Positions 44,260-53,237 of a DNA stretch of 64,000 nt are shown piece by piece. Numbering within the stretch: the first letter of the stretch is position 1; each line of letters opens with the position of its first letter. Made by a program: the position numbers and the translations under genes. Location: the NCBI GenBank assembly GCA_034110465.1, contig JAWUZD010000015.1, positions 36,320 through 100,319 on the forward strand, given 5' to 3'. The stretch comes from Aurantibacter sp034110465 (GTDB taxonomy: Bacteria > Bacteroidota > Bacteroidia > Flavobacteriales > Flavobacteriaceae). The notes under the pieces were generated by a model. It ran no database searches. It was not told the origin of the DNA and was given only the letters and a program-made list of their open reading frames with translations.

Positions 44260-44994
44260 ATGATAGAACATTTAGAATTATTTTTCAAGTCAATTTTTGT
44301 TGACAATATGGTGTTTGCGGTTTTCTTAGGTATGTGTTCATACTTAGCCGTTTCTAAAAAAGTAGCAACAGCAGTTGGACTTGGAGCAGCAGTAATATTT
44401 GTATTAGCTATTACAGTGCCATTAAACTGGTTATTGGATCAATATTTACTGCAACCAGGAGCATTAGCTTGGATAGATGGAAGTGCAAACGGAGAAGGTT
44501 TCTCTGGTATGGATTTAGGTTTCCTTTCTTTCATTATGTTTATTGCTACTATTGCAACAATGGTACAATTAGTAGAAATTGTTGTAGAGAAATTCTCTCC
44601 ATCATTATATAATTCACTTGGTATTTTCTTACCACTAATTGCAGTAAACTGTGCTATTTTAGGTGGTTCATTATTTATGCAATCACGCGAAATTGAAACT
44701 TTTGGCTTGGCAGTAAATTATGGTGTATCTTCTGGTATTGGATGGTTTTTAGCAATTTTGGCTATAGCTTCAATTAGAGAAAAAATAAGATACAGTAATG
44801 TTCCAGCACCTTTAAGAGGTTTAGGAATTACGTTCATAATAACAGGTTTAATGGGAATAGGTTTCTTAAGCTTTGGAGGTATGTTAACTGGTGGCGAAGA
44901 AGAAAGTAAAGGAACTGAAAAACAAGCTTCTCAAACTGAAATTCTTAAAGAAGATCAAAAAGAGTTAGTATCTAACACTAAAATAATTGAGTAA
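44260..44994 (+). CDS. nqrE: Na+-NQR subunit E with C-terminal extension
   Basis: From the ATG at 44260 it has 244 residues and begins MIEHLELFFKSIFVDNMVFAVFLGMCSYLAVSKKV, the normal NqrE start. A GTG at 44215 would add 15 residues with no family support. Other conserved parts are FIATIATMVQLVEIVVEKFSPSLYNSLGIFLPLIAVNCAILGGSLFMQ and VPAPLRGLGITFIITGLMGIGFLSFGG. Vibrio NqrE stops near this last segment, at about 198 residues. Here a hydrophilic tail of about 40 residues follows (EEESKGTEKQASQTEILKED...). The stop is one base from the nqrF ATG. Confidence 0.97.
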   Translation: MIEHLELFFKSIFVDNMVFAVFLGMCSYLAVSKKVATAVGLGAAVIFVLAITVPLNWLLDQYLLQPGALAWIDGSANGEGFSGMDLGFLSFIMFIATIATMVQLVEIVVEKFSPSLYNSLGIFLPLIAVNCAILGGSLFMQSREIETFGLAVNYGVSSGIGWFLAILAIASIREKIRYSNVPAPLRGLGITFIITGLMGIGFLSFGGMLTGGEEESKGTEKQASQTEILKEDQKELVSNTKIIE

Positions 44995-44995
44995 T

Positions 44996-46303
44996 ATGAT
45001 TTTAGCAGGAACATTAGGAACAGTTGCAACAACTGTAGTTGCCTTTTTACTGATAGCATTAACTTTAATAGGAATATTGTTATTCGTAAAACAAAAATTA
45101 TCACCATCAGGTCCGGTAAAGATCTTAATTAATGGTGAACGTGAAATAGAAGTAGCATCAGGAAGTACTTTGTTATCTACTTTAGGAGCTCAAAAAATAT
45201 TTTTACCATCAGCTTGTGGTGGTGGTGGAACTTGTATTCAATGTGAATGTCATGTTACATCTGGAGGAGGAGAAGCACTTCCAACAGAAACACCTCATTT
45301 TTCAAGAAAAGAATTAGCACATGGAGCTCGTTTATCTTGTCAGGTAAAGGTAAAACAAGATATGGAAGTTACCATTCCAGAAGAAATATTTGGAATTAAA
45401 AAATGGGAAGCAGTTGTAGTTTCTAACTATAATGTAGCGACATTTATTAAAGAATTTGTAGTTGAAATTCCTGAAGATATGGGATATAAAGCTGGTGGAT
45501 ATATTCAAATTGAAATTCCTGAATGTACAGTAAATTATTCTGAAATGGACGTTACAGCACATCCTCAAGATCATCCAGGTGAGCCTAATAAATTTGAAGC
45601 AGATTGGGATAAATTTAATTTAAGACCATTAGTTATGAAAAATAACGAATTGGTAGAACGTGCTTATTCAATGGCGTCTTATCCTGCTGAAGGAAGAAAA
45701 ATCATGCTTAACGTACGTGTTGCAACTCCTCCATTTGACCGTGCAAAAGGCGGATGGATGGATGTAAATCCTGGTGTAGCTTCTTCGTATATTTTCAATC
45801 TTAAAGAAGGTGATAAGTGTACTATTTCTGGACCTTATGGAGAATTTTTTATCAATGAGTCTGAAGCAGAAATGTTATATGTAGGTGGAGGAGCTGGTAT
45901 GGCTCCAATGCGTTCTCATTTATATGAACTGTTTAGAACGTTGAAAACAGGTAGAAAAGTAACGTATTGGTATGGTGGACGCTCGAAAGCAGAATTGTTT
46001 TATATCCATTACTTTAGAGATTTAGAAAAAGATTTTCCAAACTTTAAATTTTACTTAGCTTTATCTGAGCCAATGGAACAAGATAATTGGAAAGTAAAAG
46101 AAAATTTAGATGCTCCAGGAGATGGATTTACAGGGTTTATACACCAAGTAGTAATAGATCAATATTTATCTAAACATGAGACTCCAGAAGATTTAGAATT
46201 ATATTTCTGTGGTCCTCCATTAATGAACCAAGCGGTACAAAAAATGGGAGAAGACTTTGGTATAGCAGACGAGAATATTAGATTCGATGACTTCGGAGGG
46301 TAG
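44996..46303 (+). CDS. nqrF: Na+-NQR subunit F (NADH dehydrogenase, 2Fe-2S/FAD)
   Basis: NqrF takes electrons from NADH through FAD and a 2Fe-2S centre. From the ATG at 44996 it has 435 residues: a membrane helix (about 5-30), a ferredoxin domain with Cys74, Cys80, Cys83 and Cys115 (SACGGGGTCIQC, LSCQV), then an FAD/NAD reductase part with RAYSMASYPAEG, ISGPYGEFFI, YVGGGAGMAPMRSHL and LYFCGPPLMNQAV, ending DDFGG. A TTG-start frame at 44987 overlapping nqrE is less likely. A terminator follows 24 bases after the stop and ends the operon. Confidence 0.98.
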   Translation: MILAGTLGTVATTVVAFLLIALTLIGILLFVKQKLSPSGPVKILINGEREIEVASGSTLLSTLGAQKIFLPSACGGGGTCIQCECHVTSGGGEALPTETPHFSRKELAHGARLSCQVKVKQDMEVTIPEEIFGIKKWEAVVVSNYNVATFIKEFVVEIPEDMGYKAGGYIQIEIPECTVNYSEMDVTAHPQDHPGEPNKFEADWDKFNLRPLVMKNNELVERAYSMASYPAEGRKIMLNVRVATPPFDRAKGGWMDVNPGVASSYIFNLKEGDKCTISGPYGEFFINESEAEMLYVGGGAGMAPMRSHLYELFRTLKTGRKVTYWYGGRSKAELFYIHYFRDLEKDFPNFKFYLALSEPMEQDNWKVKENLDAPGDGFTGFIHQVVIDQYLSKHETPEDLELYFCGPPLMNQAVQKMGEDFGIADENIRFDDFGG

Positions 46304-46327
46304 TCGATTTTAGTATTTAAACGATAT

Positions 46328-46362
46328 AAAAAAGCAGCTTTTATTTAAAAGCTGCTTTTTTA
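46328..46362 (+). terminator. Terminator of the nqr operon
   Basis: The inverted repeat AAAAAAGCAGCTTTT (46328-46342) pairs with 46347-46361 and leads into a T-run. Confidence 0.92.
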
Positions 46363-46455
46363 TTAATTGCTTTTTGAAAAAGGAGTTTTTTTTTGAAATT
46401 AGACTCTGTCTCTTTTTTTTGTATATTTAGCAAAATAAAATAAAATAAAATCAAA

Positions 46456-48543
46456 ATGAAAAAAACTACTTTTAAAAAATGTCTTTTTTTGTTTGTTTTT
46501 CTTTGCTCTATATCTGTAATGGATGCGCAAAAAAAACAAACATTTGGATTGGATGATTCTGACCATAGAAATTGTGGATTAGAAAAGCATGAGCAAGAAA
46601 TGCTAAATAATCCTGAATATGCAGCCTCTTTTTATGAGAGACAAGCAGTTTTTCAAGAAAAATTACAAGAAATTCATTCGCAAAAAATGAATGGGACATA
46701 CCAAAAAAAAGCAACACTATACATTCCGGTTGCTGTACATTTTGAGGTTGGAACTGAAGCTGATAGAGCTTGTTTAGAGGCATATGCTCAAACTCAAATT
46801 GATGTTATTAATGAAGATTATACCTTTACTAATCCAGATGGAGCAAATTGGGCAGCGGCTAGTGCTTTTTACCCTGGTTTAACACCTGGTTCTACGGATG
46901 TTAAGTTTTGTATAGCGACTCAGAATCATCCAGCTGGAGCAGATCCTGAAGTTTTAGAAGGTAGTCCTTTAGTAACAATTGGGGCTAATGGTTCTAATTT
47001 TCCTGCAGGTTTTCCAGAGACTGATGCAACTTACTCTGGGTATATGAACTTTATAATTAAAGATATAGGAGCTGGTCTTTTAGGTTATTCTCCTTTAGGA
47101 GGAAGTATAGCTGCTGGTGGAGCTGTTGTAATGAATACAATTTGTTATGGTACTGGTGCTGGTTGTGCTGGAATTGCAACGCCAAATGCACCTTATAATT
47201 TAGGTAGAACTGTTACTCATGAATTAGGTCATTTTTATAATCTTAACCATACATTTATCGCTGATGGGGGAACAAATTGTGGTCCAGCAGATGGAGACGG
47301 AATTGCTGATACGCCTAAGGTAGCTGGTTCTACATATGGAAATCCTGCAAATGGTTCTGTACCAGGTTGTGTTGGAGGTGAGTTTTCATTAACTATGAAT
47401 TATATGGATTATGTTAACGATGCATCAATGTATATGTTTACGCCAGACCAAATGACTGTTGTAGAAGCTTATTTTGCAACTCAAACTTTTGCATCCAACA
47501 AGGTAGATTGTTCAGGACCAAACTTTAATATTAATTCTGCTTCTTTAGGAAATTGTGGTGCAGATTCGGCAACTTCAATTGTTAACTTTGTAACAGAAAA
47601 CGGTTTTACTGAAAATACAACATTTACAGTTACAGGAGTACCAGCTCCGGCAACTTATTCATTCTCTCCAGGAAGTTTAAGTGCGGATGGATCTACAACT
47701 TTAACTGTTTCTGGGTTATTAGGTGTTACTGAAGGTGTTTATCCAATTACAATAACTGCTACATCAACTTCTATTACTAGAGATATTGGTGTTAATTTAA
47801 GTGTTGGTACAAATCCTTGTTCTTCTGTAGCCAATACATTATGGGGAACAAGTACAACAAGAGTTTTATTTGAAGCTATAGACAATGTAACAGCAAAGCC
47901 TGCAGGTTATAATGATTATACAGCTACATCAACAGATGTATATGTTGGTGATACTTACCCTTTATCGGCTAACGTTAATACAGATGGAGATTGGCCTGTA
48001 GGAACAGTAGCTTGGATTGATTGGAATCAAAACTGTACATTTGATGCTAATGAAGAATATATACTTGGAGATGCACAAAATGTAGCGAATGGTTTAACTA
48101 GTTTATCGCCATTAGATGTAACAGTGCCGTTAGATGCTGTATTAGGCTCTACGACTATGAGAGTTTCTACTAAATTTAATGCTTATGCTATTCCATGCGA
48201 TGATAATGGTGCAGATCCAACTGCAGATGTTTTTGATGGTGAAGTTGAAGATTATACTGTTAATGTATTATCTACATTAGGTGTTGATGATAATTCTTTT
48301 GAAAATTTAAGTTTATACCCAAATCCTACAAATGGCACATTAAATATTGCGTTTAATACGACTAAAAATGTTACTGTAGGATTATTTGACATTAGAGGTC
48401 GTTCAGTTTATTCAAATTCTTATGAAGTTTCTGGTTCTAGATTTAATCAATCAATAGAGTTAGGTAATTTATCTTCTGGAATATATGTTATTAAAATTAA
48501 GAGTGGATTAACTTCTGTTGTAAAAAAAATAGTAGTTAATTAA
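46456..48543 (+). CDS. Secreted M43-family zinc metalloprotease with T9SS type A sorting domain
   Basis: A 695-residue protein with a signal peptide (ends VMDAQ) and a propeptide-like helix region up to about residue 85. The M43 (pappalysin-type) catalytic domain has the zinc site HELGHFYNLNH at residues 255-265 and the Met-turn region LTMNYMDYVND. A beta-sandwich, a GEVED-type domain (WIDWNQNCTFDANEEY...GEVEDYTVNV) and a C-terminal T9SS type A domain (LSLYPNPTNGTLNIAFN...GIYVIKIKSG) follow. The protease would be exported by the type IX system and fixed to or released from the surface. An AAAAT-rich leader precedes the ATG. Confidence 0.95.
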   Translation: MKKTTFKKCLFLFVFLCSISVMDAQKKQTFGLDDSDHRNCGLEKHEQEMLNNPEYAASFYERQAVFQEKLQEIHSQKMNGTYQKKATLYIPVAVHFEVGTEADRACLEAYAQTQIDVINEDYTFTNPDGANWAAASAFYPGLTPGSTDVKFCIATQNHPAGADPEVLEGSPLVTIGANGSNFPAGFPETDATYSGYMNFIIKDIGAGLLGYSPLGGSIAAGGAVVMNTICYGTGAGCAGIATPNAPYNLGRTVTHELGHFYNLNHTFIADGGTNCGPADGDGIADTPKVAGSTYGNPANGSVPGCVGGEFSLTMNYMDYVNDASMYMFTPDQMTVVEAYFATQTFASNKVDCSGPNFNINSASLGNCGADSATSIVNFVTENGFTENTTFTVTGVPAPATYSFSPGSLSADGSTTLTVSGLLGVTEGVYPITITATSTSITRDIGVNLSVGTNPCSSVANTLWGTSTTRVLFEAIDNVTAKPAGYNDYTATSTDVYVGDTYPLSANVNTDGDWPVGTVAWIDWNQNCTFDANEEYILGDAQNVANGLTSLSPLDVTVPLDAVLGSTTMRVSTKFNAYAIPCDDNGADPTADVFDGEVEDYTVNVLSTLGVDDNSFENLSLYPNPTNGTLNIAFNTTKNVTVGLFDIRGRSVYSNSYEVSGSRFNQSIELGNLSSGIYVIKIKSGLTSVVKKIVVN

Positions 48544-48570
48544 AAAGGTAATAAACACCAATAACGAAAA

Positions 48571-48602
48571 AAACCAACACGAAAGTGTTGGTTTTTTTTT
48601 GG
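48571..48602 (+). terminator. Terminator after first M43 protease
   Basis: AAACCAACAC-GAAA-GTGTTGGTTT with a T-run: a 10-bp stem and a stable GAAA loop. The same hairpin occurs after the second protease gene at 51612. Confidence 0.93.
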
Positions 48603-48742
48603 AAATTAATTACTACTATGGTAAAGACTTTGGCTAATTATTACCCTTTGGTTTTTAAAGATATTATGTGTTAATTTTATTACTAAGGATTTTTTGTCCG
48701 ATTTTATTACTTTTAATCTCTTTAAAATAGAGTTTCATCTAT

Positions 48743-48750
48743 TATTTTTG
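48743..48750 (+). promoter_or_regulatory. Promoter -7 box upstream of second M43 protease
   Basis: TATTTTTG fits TAnnTTTG exactly, 60 bases before the ATG at 48811. No convincing -33 TTTG is visible at the usual spacing. The rest of the 267-base gap holds the preceding terminator and AT-rich DNA. Confidence 0.45.
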
Positions 48751-48810
48751 TTTAATTATAATTAGTTGTTATATATTAGTTACTTAAAATATTAATTAAA
48801 GGTTATTATC

Positions 48811-51588
48811 ATGAAAAAAAATACTTTAAAAGTTTTTGCTTTTTGTGCATTTGCTTTTACCTCAATGGTATCAGCTCAAAACACTTCAGCTGTAAAAGGC
48901 TTTGATCAGTCTTTACAATTAAATGAAACTAGTCAAGAATCACTTAATCAAACTGGATTCGTAAAATGTGTTACTGATGAAATGCATAAGAGACGTTTAG
49001 AACGTAATCCGAATTTACAAACTGATGCAGAATTTGAAGCATGGTTAGCGCCACTAGTTACAGCTAAAAAAGTAGAAATTGCTCAACAAAAAGCAGCAGG
49101 AAGTTTCCAACAAGTTGTTGTAACTATGCCTATTGTTTTTCACGTAATTACAGATGGGACAGCTCCATCTAATATTTCAGGAGCTTTGGTTCAAGCTCAA
49201 ATAGATCAACTAAATTTAGATTTTAGTAATCAAGCAGGCGCAGATGGCGGTTTTTGGGATGGTCGTGATGCAGATGCAGAAATTGTATTTCTTCCTGCTC
49301 AAGTTGATCCAAGTGGAGCTCCTATGGCAGAGCCTGGAATAAATAGAGTAACTGCATTTGGTGCAGGTCCTTTTGGAACGGGTGCATTTGATGGTGTTGC
49401 AGGAAGTGGTCAAATAAAACCAGAAACTGTTTGGGATAGATCTAAATATGTTAATGTTTGGGTTGCTCAAATTTCTGGAGGTATTTTAGGATATGCACAA
49501 TTTCCTTCGAACTCTACATTGCCAGGATTAGATGCAAATGGAGGGACAGAACTTAATGATGGAGTTGTAATAGGAACAGGAACTGTTGGTTCTGTTGCAA
49601 TGCCAGGAACTGCTGCACCATATAATATGGGTAGAACATTAACTCACGAAATTGGTCATTGGATTGGATTACGTCATATTTGGGGAGATACAAATTGTTC
49701 TGGAGATGATTTTTGTAATGATACACCAAATGCAGCAGCTTCTAATTTTGGTTGCCCTAATACTACGGATTCATGTACAACAGACGCTGATAGAGATATG
49801 GTAGAAAATTACATGGATTATACAGATGATTCTTGTATGGATATTTTTACTACAGATCAAGTTTTTAGAATAGCTACAGTAATAGCAAATTCAGATGGAA
49901 TTTCGGACTTGCCTAATTCAACTACTGGTGTTGCTGGACCTATTGTTTCTTTTTCAGGAAGTGCTCAATCTCAAGCAGAGCAATCTGATTGTTCATTTAC
50001 AGATGTTACAATTAATATGGTAATTGGAGCTGGAGCTTCTGCAAATGCAGACGCAACTGTTTCTGTAAGTGGTGGAACTGCTGCAGATACAGTAGATTTT
50101 ATGTTAATGTCTAGTGCTGTTTCTTTTGCTTCTGGTGCAACTGCTCCATCTTCTAGTATTGTTTTAAGAGTTTATAACGATAGTGAAGTTGAAGGTGACG
50201 AAACAGTAGAGTTAACTTTTGCATTAAACGCAAATGGTGGAGATGCAACAATTGGTAATAATACATATATAGTAACAATAACTGATGATGACGTAAATCC
50301 ATTAACAGGAGGAGCACCACTTTCTTTGTTTTCTGACGATTTTGAGTCTGGACTTGGAAATTGGACAGTTACTGGAAATGGAACTAGTAATTTTGCAACA
50401 GCAACTAACGGAACATATCCTGATGCAGGATTCTTTAATTCTGATCAATCTAATGGAACAACTTATGTGTTTGTAAATGATGATGATTGTGATTGTGATA
50501 TGAGTCAAGAGCGAATTGCAATGGCTACTAGTCAAGATTTATCTACTTATACGGAAGCTTATGTTACTTTAGATTATGCACACGATAATCAATATGGTGG
50601 AGGCGCTGAATATGCTTCTTTAGAGGCTTCTATTGATAATGGAACAACTTGGACTGAAGTAGAAGTTTTAGCCCCAGACACTGTTTCAGATAATTCATTG
50701 ATAACATTTCAAACACCTATTATAGATGTTTCTGCTTATGCAGGTCAGTCCAATGTGCGTTTTTCAGTATTTTACAATGATGGAGCAGGTTGGGTTCAAG
50801 GTTTAATTTTTGATAATTTTAATTTATATACACCTGGTGCAAGTGGTGTGCAAACGGCTGTAAATGCTGGTGTAACTGAAGATCAAGTTCAGTTGTTAGG
50901 TAGTAGTGTTGCAAATGCTTTCGACACAGGTTCTGGTGATATGATTTTAGATATTAATATAACAGATACTTCTAATTATGGTTGTACATCTGCTTCTGTT
51001 AGTAGAGCTGGAACATCTGGAGAATCTTTTCAAGGTAGTATTGCACCTGCATTAGTTACAAATAAAACATTTACTATAACTCCAACAACAGATAATGTTT
51101 CTGGAACATCAACTTTATCTTTCTATTTTACAGAAGCTGAATTAGCTGGTTGGGAAGCAATTACTGGAGATGATAGAAACAATTTAAGAATAGGAAAAGA
51201 CAATGGATCTACTGTGGTAGATGTAGCTTCAACTATAACTGCTTTCGGTTCTAACTGGAAAGTTACTGGAGATTTTACTAATGGAATAGGTGGAACTTAC
51301 TATTTTGGTAGGTTAGCTTTCTTGAGTACGTCTAAATTTTCTTTCGACAATTTTGGAATGTATCCAAACCCTGCTGTAAACGAAGTAACTATTAAATTTA
51401 ACACAACTAAAGATGTCGCTATTAATTTATACGATATTAATGGACGTTTAGTTATAGATACTACTTTTAAAACAGAAAGTTCTTCTTTTAATCAAAATAT
51501 TAATATTTCTAATTTAGCAACAGGTGTTTATGTTGTTAAAATTGAAAGTGGAGATAATACAATGTTTAGAAAATTAGTAGTTAACTAA
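48811..51588 (+). CDS. Secreted M43-family zinc metalloprotease, multidomain, T9SS type A sorting domain
   Basis: A 925-residue protein: signal peptide (ends VSAQ), prodomain, M43 catalytic domain with HEIGHWIGLRH at residues 279-289 and Met-turn ENYMDYTDDSCM, a Calx-beta-like repeat (VEGDETVELTFALNANGGDATIGNNTYIVTITDDD, about residues 440-500), a jellyroll region beginning DDFESGLGNWTV, another beta domain, and a T9SS type A tail (FGMYPNPAVNEVTIKFN...GVYVVKIESG). The catalytic part and tail resemble the neighbour at 46456, so the two look like tandem paralogues that gained different middle domains. It likely degrades extracellular protein. Confidence 0.95.
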   Translation: MKKNTLKVFAFCAFAFTSMVSAQNTSAVKGFDQSLQLNETSQESLNQTGFVKCVTDEMHKRRLERNPNLQTDAEFEAWLAPLVTAKKVEIAQQKAAGSFQQVVVTMPIVFHVITDGTAPSNISGALVQAQIDQLNLDFSNQAGADGGFWDGRDADAEIVFLPAQVDPSGAPMAEPGINRVTAFGAGPFGTGAFDGVAGSGQIKPETVWDRSKYVNVWVAQISGGILGYAQFPSNSTLPGLDANGGTELNDGVVIGTGTVGSVAMPGTAAPYNMGRTLTHEIGHWIGLRHIWGDTNCSGDDFCNDTPNAAASNFGCPNTTDSCTTDADRDMVENYMDYTDDSCMDIFTTDQVFRIATVIANSDGISDLPNSTTGVAGPIVSFSGSAQSQAEQSDCSFTDVTINMVIGAGASANADATVSVSGGTAADTVDFMLMSSAVSFASGATAPSSSIVLRVYNDSEVEGDETVELTFALNANGGDATIGNNTYIVTITDDDVNPLTGGAPLSLFSDDFESGLGNWTVTGNGTSNFATATNGTYPDAGFFNSDQSNGTTYVFVNDDDCDCDMSQERIAMATSQDLSTYTEAYVTLDYAHDNQYGGGAEYASLEASIDNGTTWTEVEVLAPDTVSDNSLITFQTPIIDVSAYAGQSNVRFSVFYNDGAGWVQGLIFDNFNLYTPGASGVQTAVNAGVTEDQVQLLGSSVANAFDTGSGDMILDINITDTSNYGCTSASVSRAGTSGESFQGSIAPALVTNKTFTITPTTDNVSGTSTLSFYFTEAELAGWEAITGDDRNNLRIGKDNGSTVVDVASTITAFGSNWKVTGDFTNGIGGTYYFGRLAFLSTSKFSFDNFGMYPNPAVNEVTIKFNTTKDVAINLYDINGRLVIDTTFKTESSSFNQNINISNLATGVYVVKIESGDNTMFRKLVVN

Positions 51589-51611
51589 TTTGTAGCAAAA
51601 TAAATTTTTAA

Positions 51612-51640
51612 AAACCAACACGAAAGTGTTGGTTTTTTTT
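51612..51640 (+). terminator. Terminator after second M43 protease
   Basis: The hairpin AAACCAACAC-GAAA-GTGTTGGTTT followed by Ts has the same stem and loop as the one at 48571. Confidence 0.93.
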
Positions 51641-51716
51641 GTTTTTATACCGATCAAAAAATCAGAATACGATAAATATATCTGATCATTCAAGTTGTTT
51701 ATTTTCTAGTGCTAAA

Positions 51717-51750
51717 TTTGTGCGCTTCAAATAGAGTTTTTGTATTTTTG
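51717..51750 (+). promoter_or_regulatory. Promoter with -33 and -7 boxes, nearly leaderless
   Basis: TTTG at 51717-51720 and TATTTTTG at 51743-51750 are separated by 22 bases, close to the usual Bacteroidota spacing. The ATG of the next gene is at 51756, so the transcript would begin at or within a few bases of the start codon. Confidence 0.55.
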
Positions 51751-51755
51751 TATTA

Positions 51756-52133
51756 ATGAGAAAAGTATTAACACCACAGCAATTACATAATTTAGCTATG
51801 AATTATGTTGGTAAGGAATTAGAGAAAAGAGGTTTTGAGTTTGTTGCTATAAATAGTAAGCTAAAACGCCATCCTCAATTTGTTTGCATAGATAAAAAGA
51901 GTCAATATTACTTTGTAATAGTCAAAGCCGTTTTGCTTCCAGAAAATCCTAATAATTACGATATGGTTTGGATGGAAACTTTCAAAAAACACGCTTTTGA
52001 GAAAGATGCAAAAGTATTATACGCTGGAGTTGGATTATCTAATCCAGAAGGCGAAGGTTTACCCATTTATTTAAATGAAGAATATTTAATGGAATACAAC
52101 GGAATTCAATATTTAGAACATCAATTAAATTAA
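51756..52133 (+). CDS. Small conserved protein next to apbE, unknown function
   Basis: A 125-residue soluble alpha/beta protein (LTPQQLHNLAMNYVGKELEKRGFEFVAINSKLKRHPQFVCIDKKSQYYFVIVKAVLLPENPNNYDMVWMETFKKHAFEKDAKVLYAGVGL...) with no signal peptide, membrane helix or iron-sulphur cysteines. The pattern of a helix followed by strands with K..PQFVCIDK and FVIVKA suggests a restriction-endonuclease-like or small nucleotide-binding fold, but I cannot assign one. In databases such proteins tend to carry the name of NQR subunit F; nothing in the sequence supports that. It stands one base ahead of apbE, so it is probably linked with flavin transfer to NQR or RNF. The promoter suggests a leaderless mRNA. 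Confidence 0.85.
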   Translation: MRKVLTPQQLHNLAMNYVGKELEKRGFEFVAINSKLKRHPQFVCIDKKSQYYFVIVKAVLLPENPNNYDMVWMETFKKHAFEKDAKVLYAGVGLSNPEGEGLPIYLNEEYLMEYNGIQYLEHQLN

Positions 52134-52134
52134 T

Positions 52135-53115
52135 ATGAAGGCTTTTTTTTTATCAATTATAATAGTTGTTTTGTTATTTTCTTGTGAAACAAAATCAGAA
52201 TTAAAAAAACTCTCAGGACCTATTTTTGGAACCAGCTATAATATTCAATATTATACGAAATCAAATCAAGATTTTTCTAAAAGTATAGATAGCTTGTTTT
52301 ATGTTATAAATAAATCTATGTCTAATTACCAGGCTAATTCTATTATTTCTAAAATAAATAGAAACGAGTTTGTAGAAGTAGATTCTCATTTTACAAAAGT
52401 ATTCAATACTTCTAAAGTTATTTATAAGCAAACTGAAGGTGTTTTTAATCCCGCTATTGGAGCGTTAGTTAATTATTGGAACTTTGGAGCTGAAAAGAAC
52501 GAAAACAAATTAGATAGCCTTAAAATTGATAATTTAATGCGTTTTGTTGATTTTTCTAAAGTTGATTTAAGTAGAAACCTAATCAGAAAACAAAAAGAAG
52601 CTTATATAGATTTTAATGCCGTAGCAAAAGGTTATGCAGTAGATGTTATTTCAGAATTTTTATCAAAGAAGCAATTAGAAAATCATTTGGTCGAAATTGG
52701 AGGCGAAATTAGAGTAGAAGGCGAGAATTTGAATAAAAAAATGTATTGGAAAGTTGGCGTGCAACAACCCAATTTTAATGGAGAAACGGATTACGATAAA
52801 GTACTTTTTCTTAGAAATGAAGCAATGGCAACCTCAGGAACATACCGTAAGTTTAAAATAGATGTTAACGGAAATAGGTATGCTCATATAATTAATTCTA
52901 ATACAGGTTATCCTACCAAAACAAATGTGTTAAGTGTTTCTGTAATTGCACCTAATTGTATGTTGGCAGATGCTTATGCTACAGCATTTCAGGCAATGGG
53001 AGTAGAAAAAACAACTTCTTTTTTAAAAAATCATCCAGAACTAAAAGTCTATTTTATTTTTGAAAACGAAGCTAATCATATAGAGACATTAGCTTTAAAT
53101 AAATTTCCAGAATAG
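52135..53115 (+). CDS. apbE: FAD:protein FMN transferase (ApbE), lipoprotein
   Basis: ApbE splits FAD and attaches FMN to a Thr in NqrB, NqrC and related proteins outside the cytoplasmic membrane. The 326-residue protein has a lipoprotein signal (lipobox LFSC, Cys17), GPIFGTSYNIQYYTK, INKSMSNYQANSIISKINR, the FAD-binding segment DFNAVAKGYAVDVISEFL, EIGGEIRVEG, MATSGTYRKF and the Mg-site region HIINSNTGYPTKTNVLSVSVIAPNCMLADAYATAFQAMG. NqrB and NqrC encoded at 41.5-43.5 kb are the obvious substrates. Confidence 0.97.
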   Translation: MKAFFLSIIIVVLLFSCETKSELKKLSGPIFGTSYNIQYYTKSNQDFSKSIDSLFYVINKSMSNYQANSIISKINRNEFVEVDSHFTKVFNTSKVIYKQTEGVFNPAIGALVNYWNFGAEKNENKLDSLKIDNLMRFVDFSKVDLSRNLIRKQKEAYIDFNAVAKGYAVDVISEFLSKKQLENHLVEIGGEIRVEGENLNKKMYWKVGVQQPNFNGETDYDKVLFLRNEAMATSGTYRKFKIDVNGNRYAHIINSNTGYPTKTNVLSVSVIAPNCMLADAYATAFQAMGVEKTTSFLKNHPELKVYFIFENEANHIETLALNKFPE

Positions 53116-53130
53116 AAAGCTTTTTCGATC

Positions 53131-53196
53131 TTAGAAGTTCAAATCTTGCATTTAGAAGTTATATTGCGTAAGTTTTACAAGATTAATTAATATTTG
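53131..53196 (+). promoter_or_regulatory. Predicted LytTR-type site and promoter of the kinase-regulator operon
   Basis: TTAGAAGTTCAAA begins at 53131. The 9-mer TTAGAAGTT recurs exactly at 53152, 21 bases later. A -7-like box AATATTTG lies at 53189-53196, 58 bases from the motif start. The same motif, AT 58-base spacing included, occurs at 58849 and 62215. LytTR regulators bind direct repeats about two helical turns apart, which fits the regulator encoded at 55102. Autoregulation is inferred. Confidence 0.55.
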
Positions 53197-53237
53197 TTAA
53201 TACTATAATGCGCTTATAAAACTTTTTATACATCTTT

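Noticed and set aside
51756..52133. Identity as an NQR subunit F
   Set aside because: The true nqrF is at 44996; this 125-residue protein has no ferredoxin cysteines and no FAD or NAD site.
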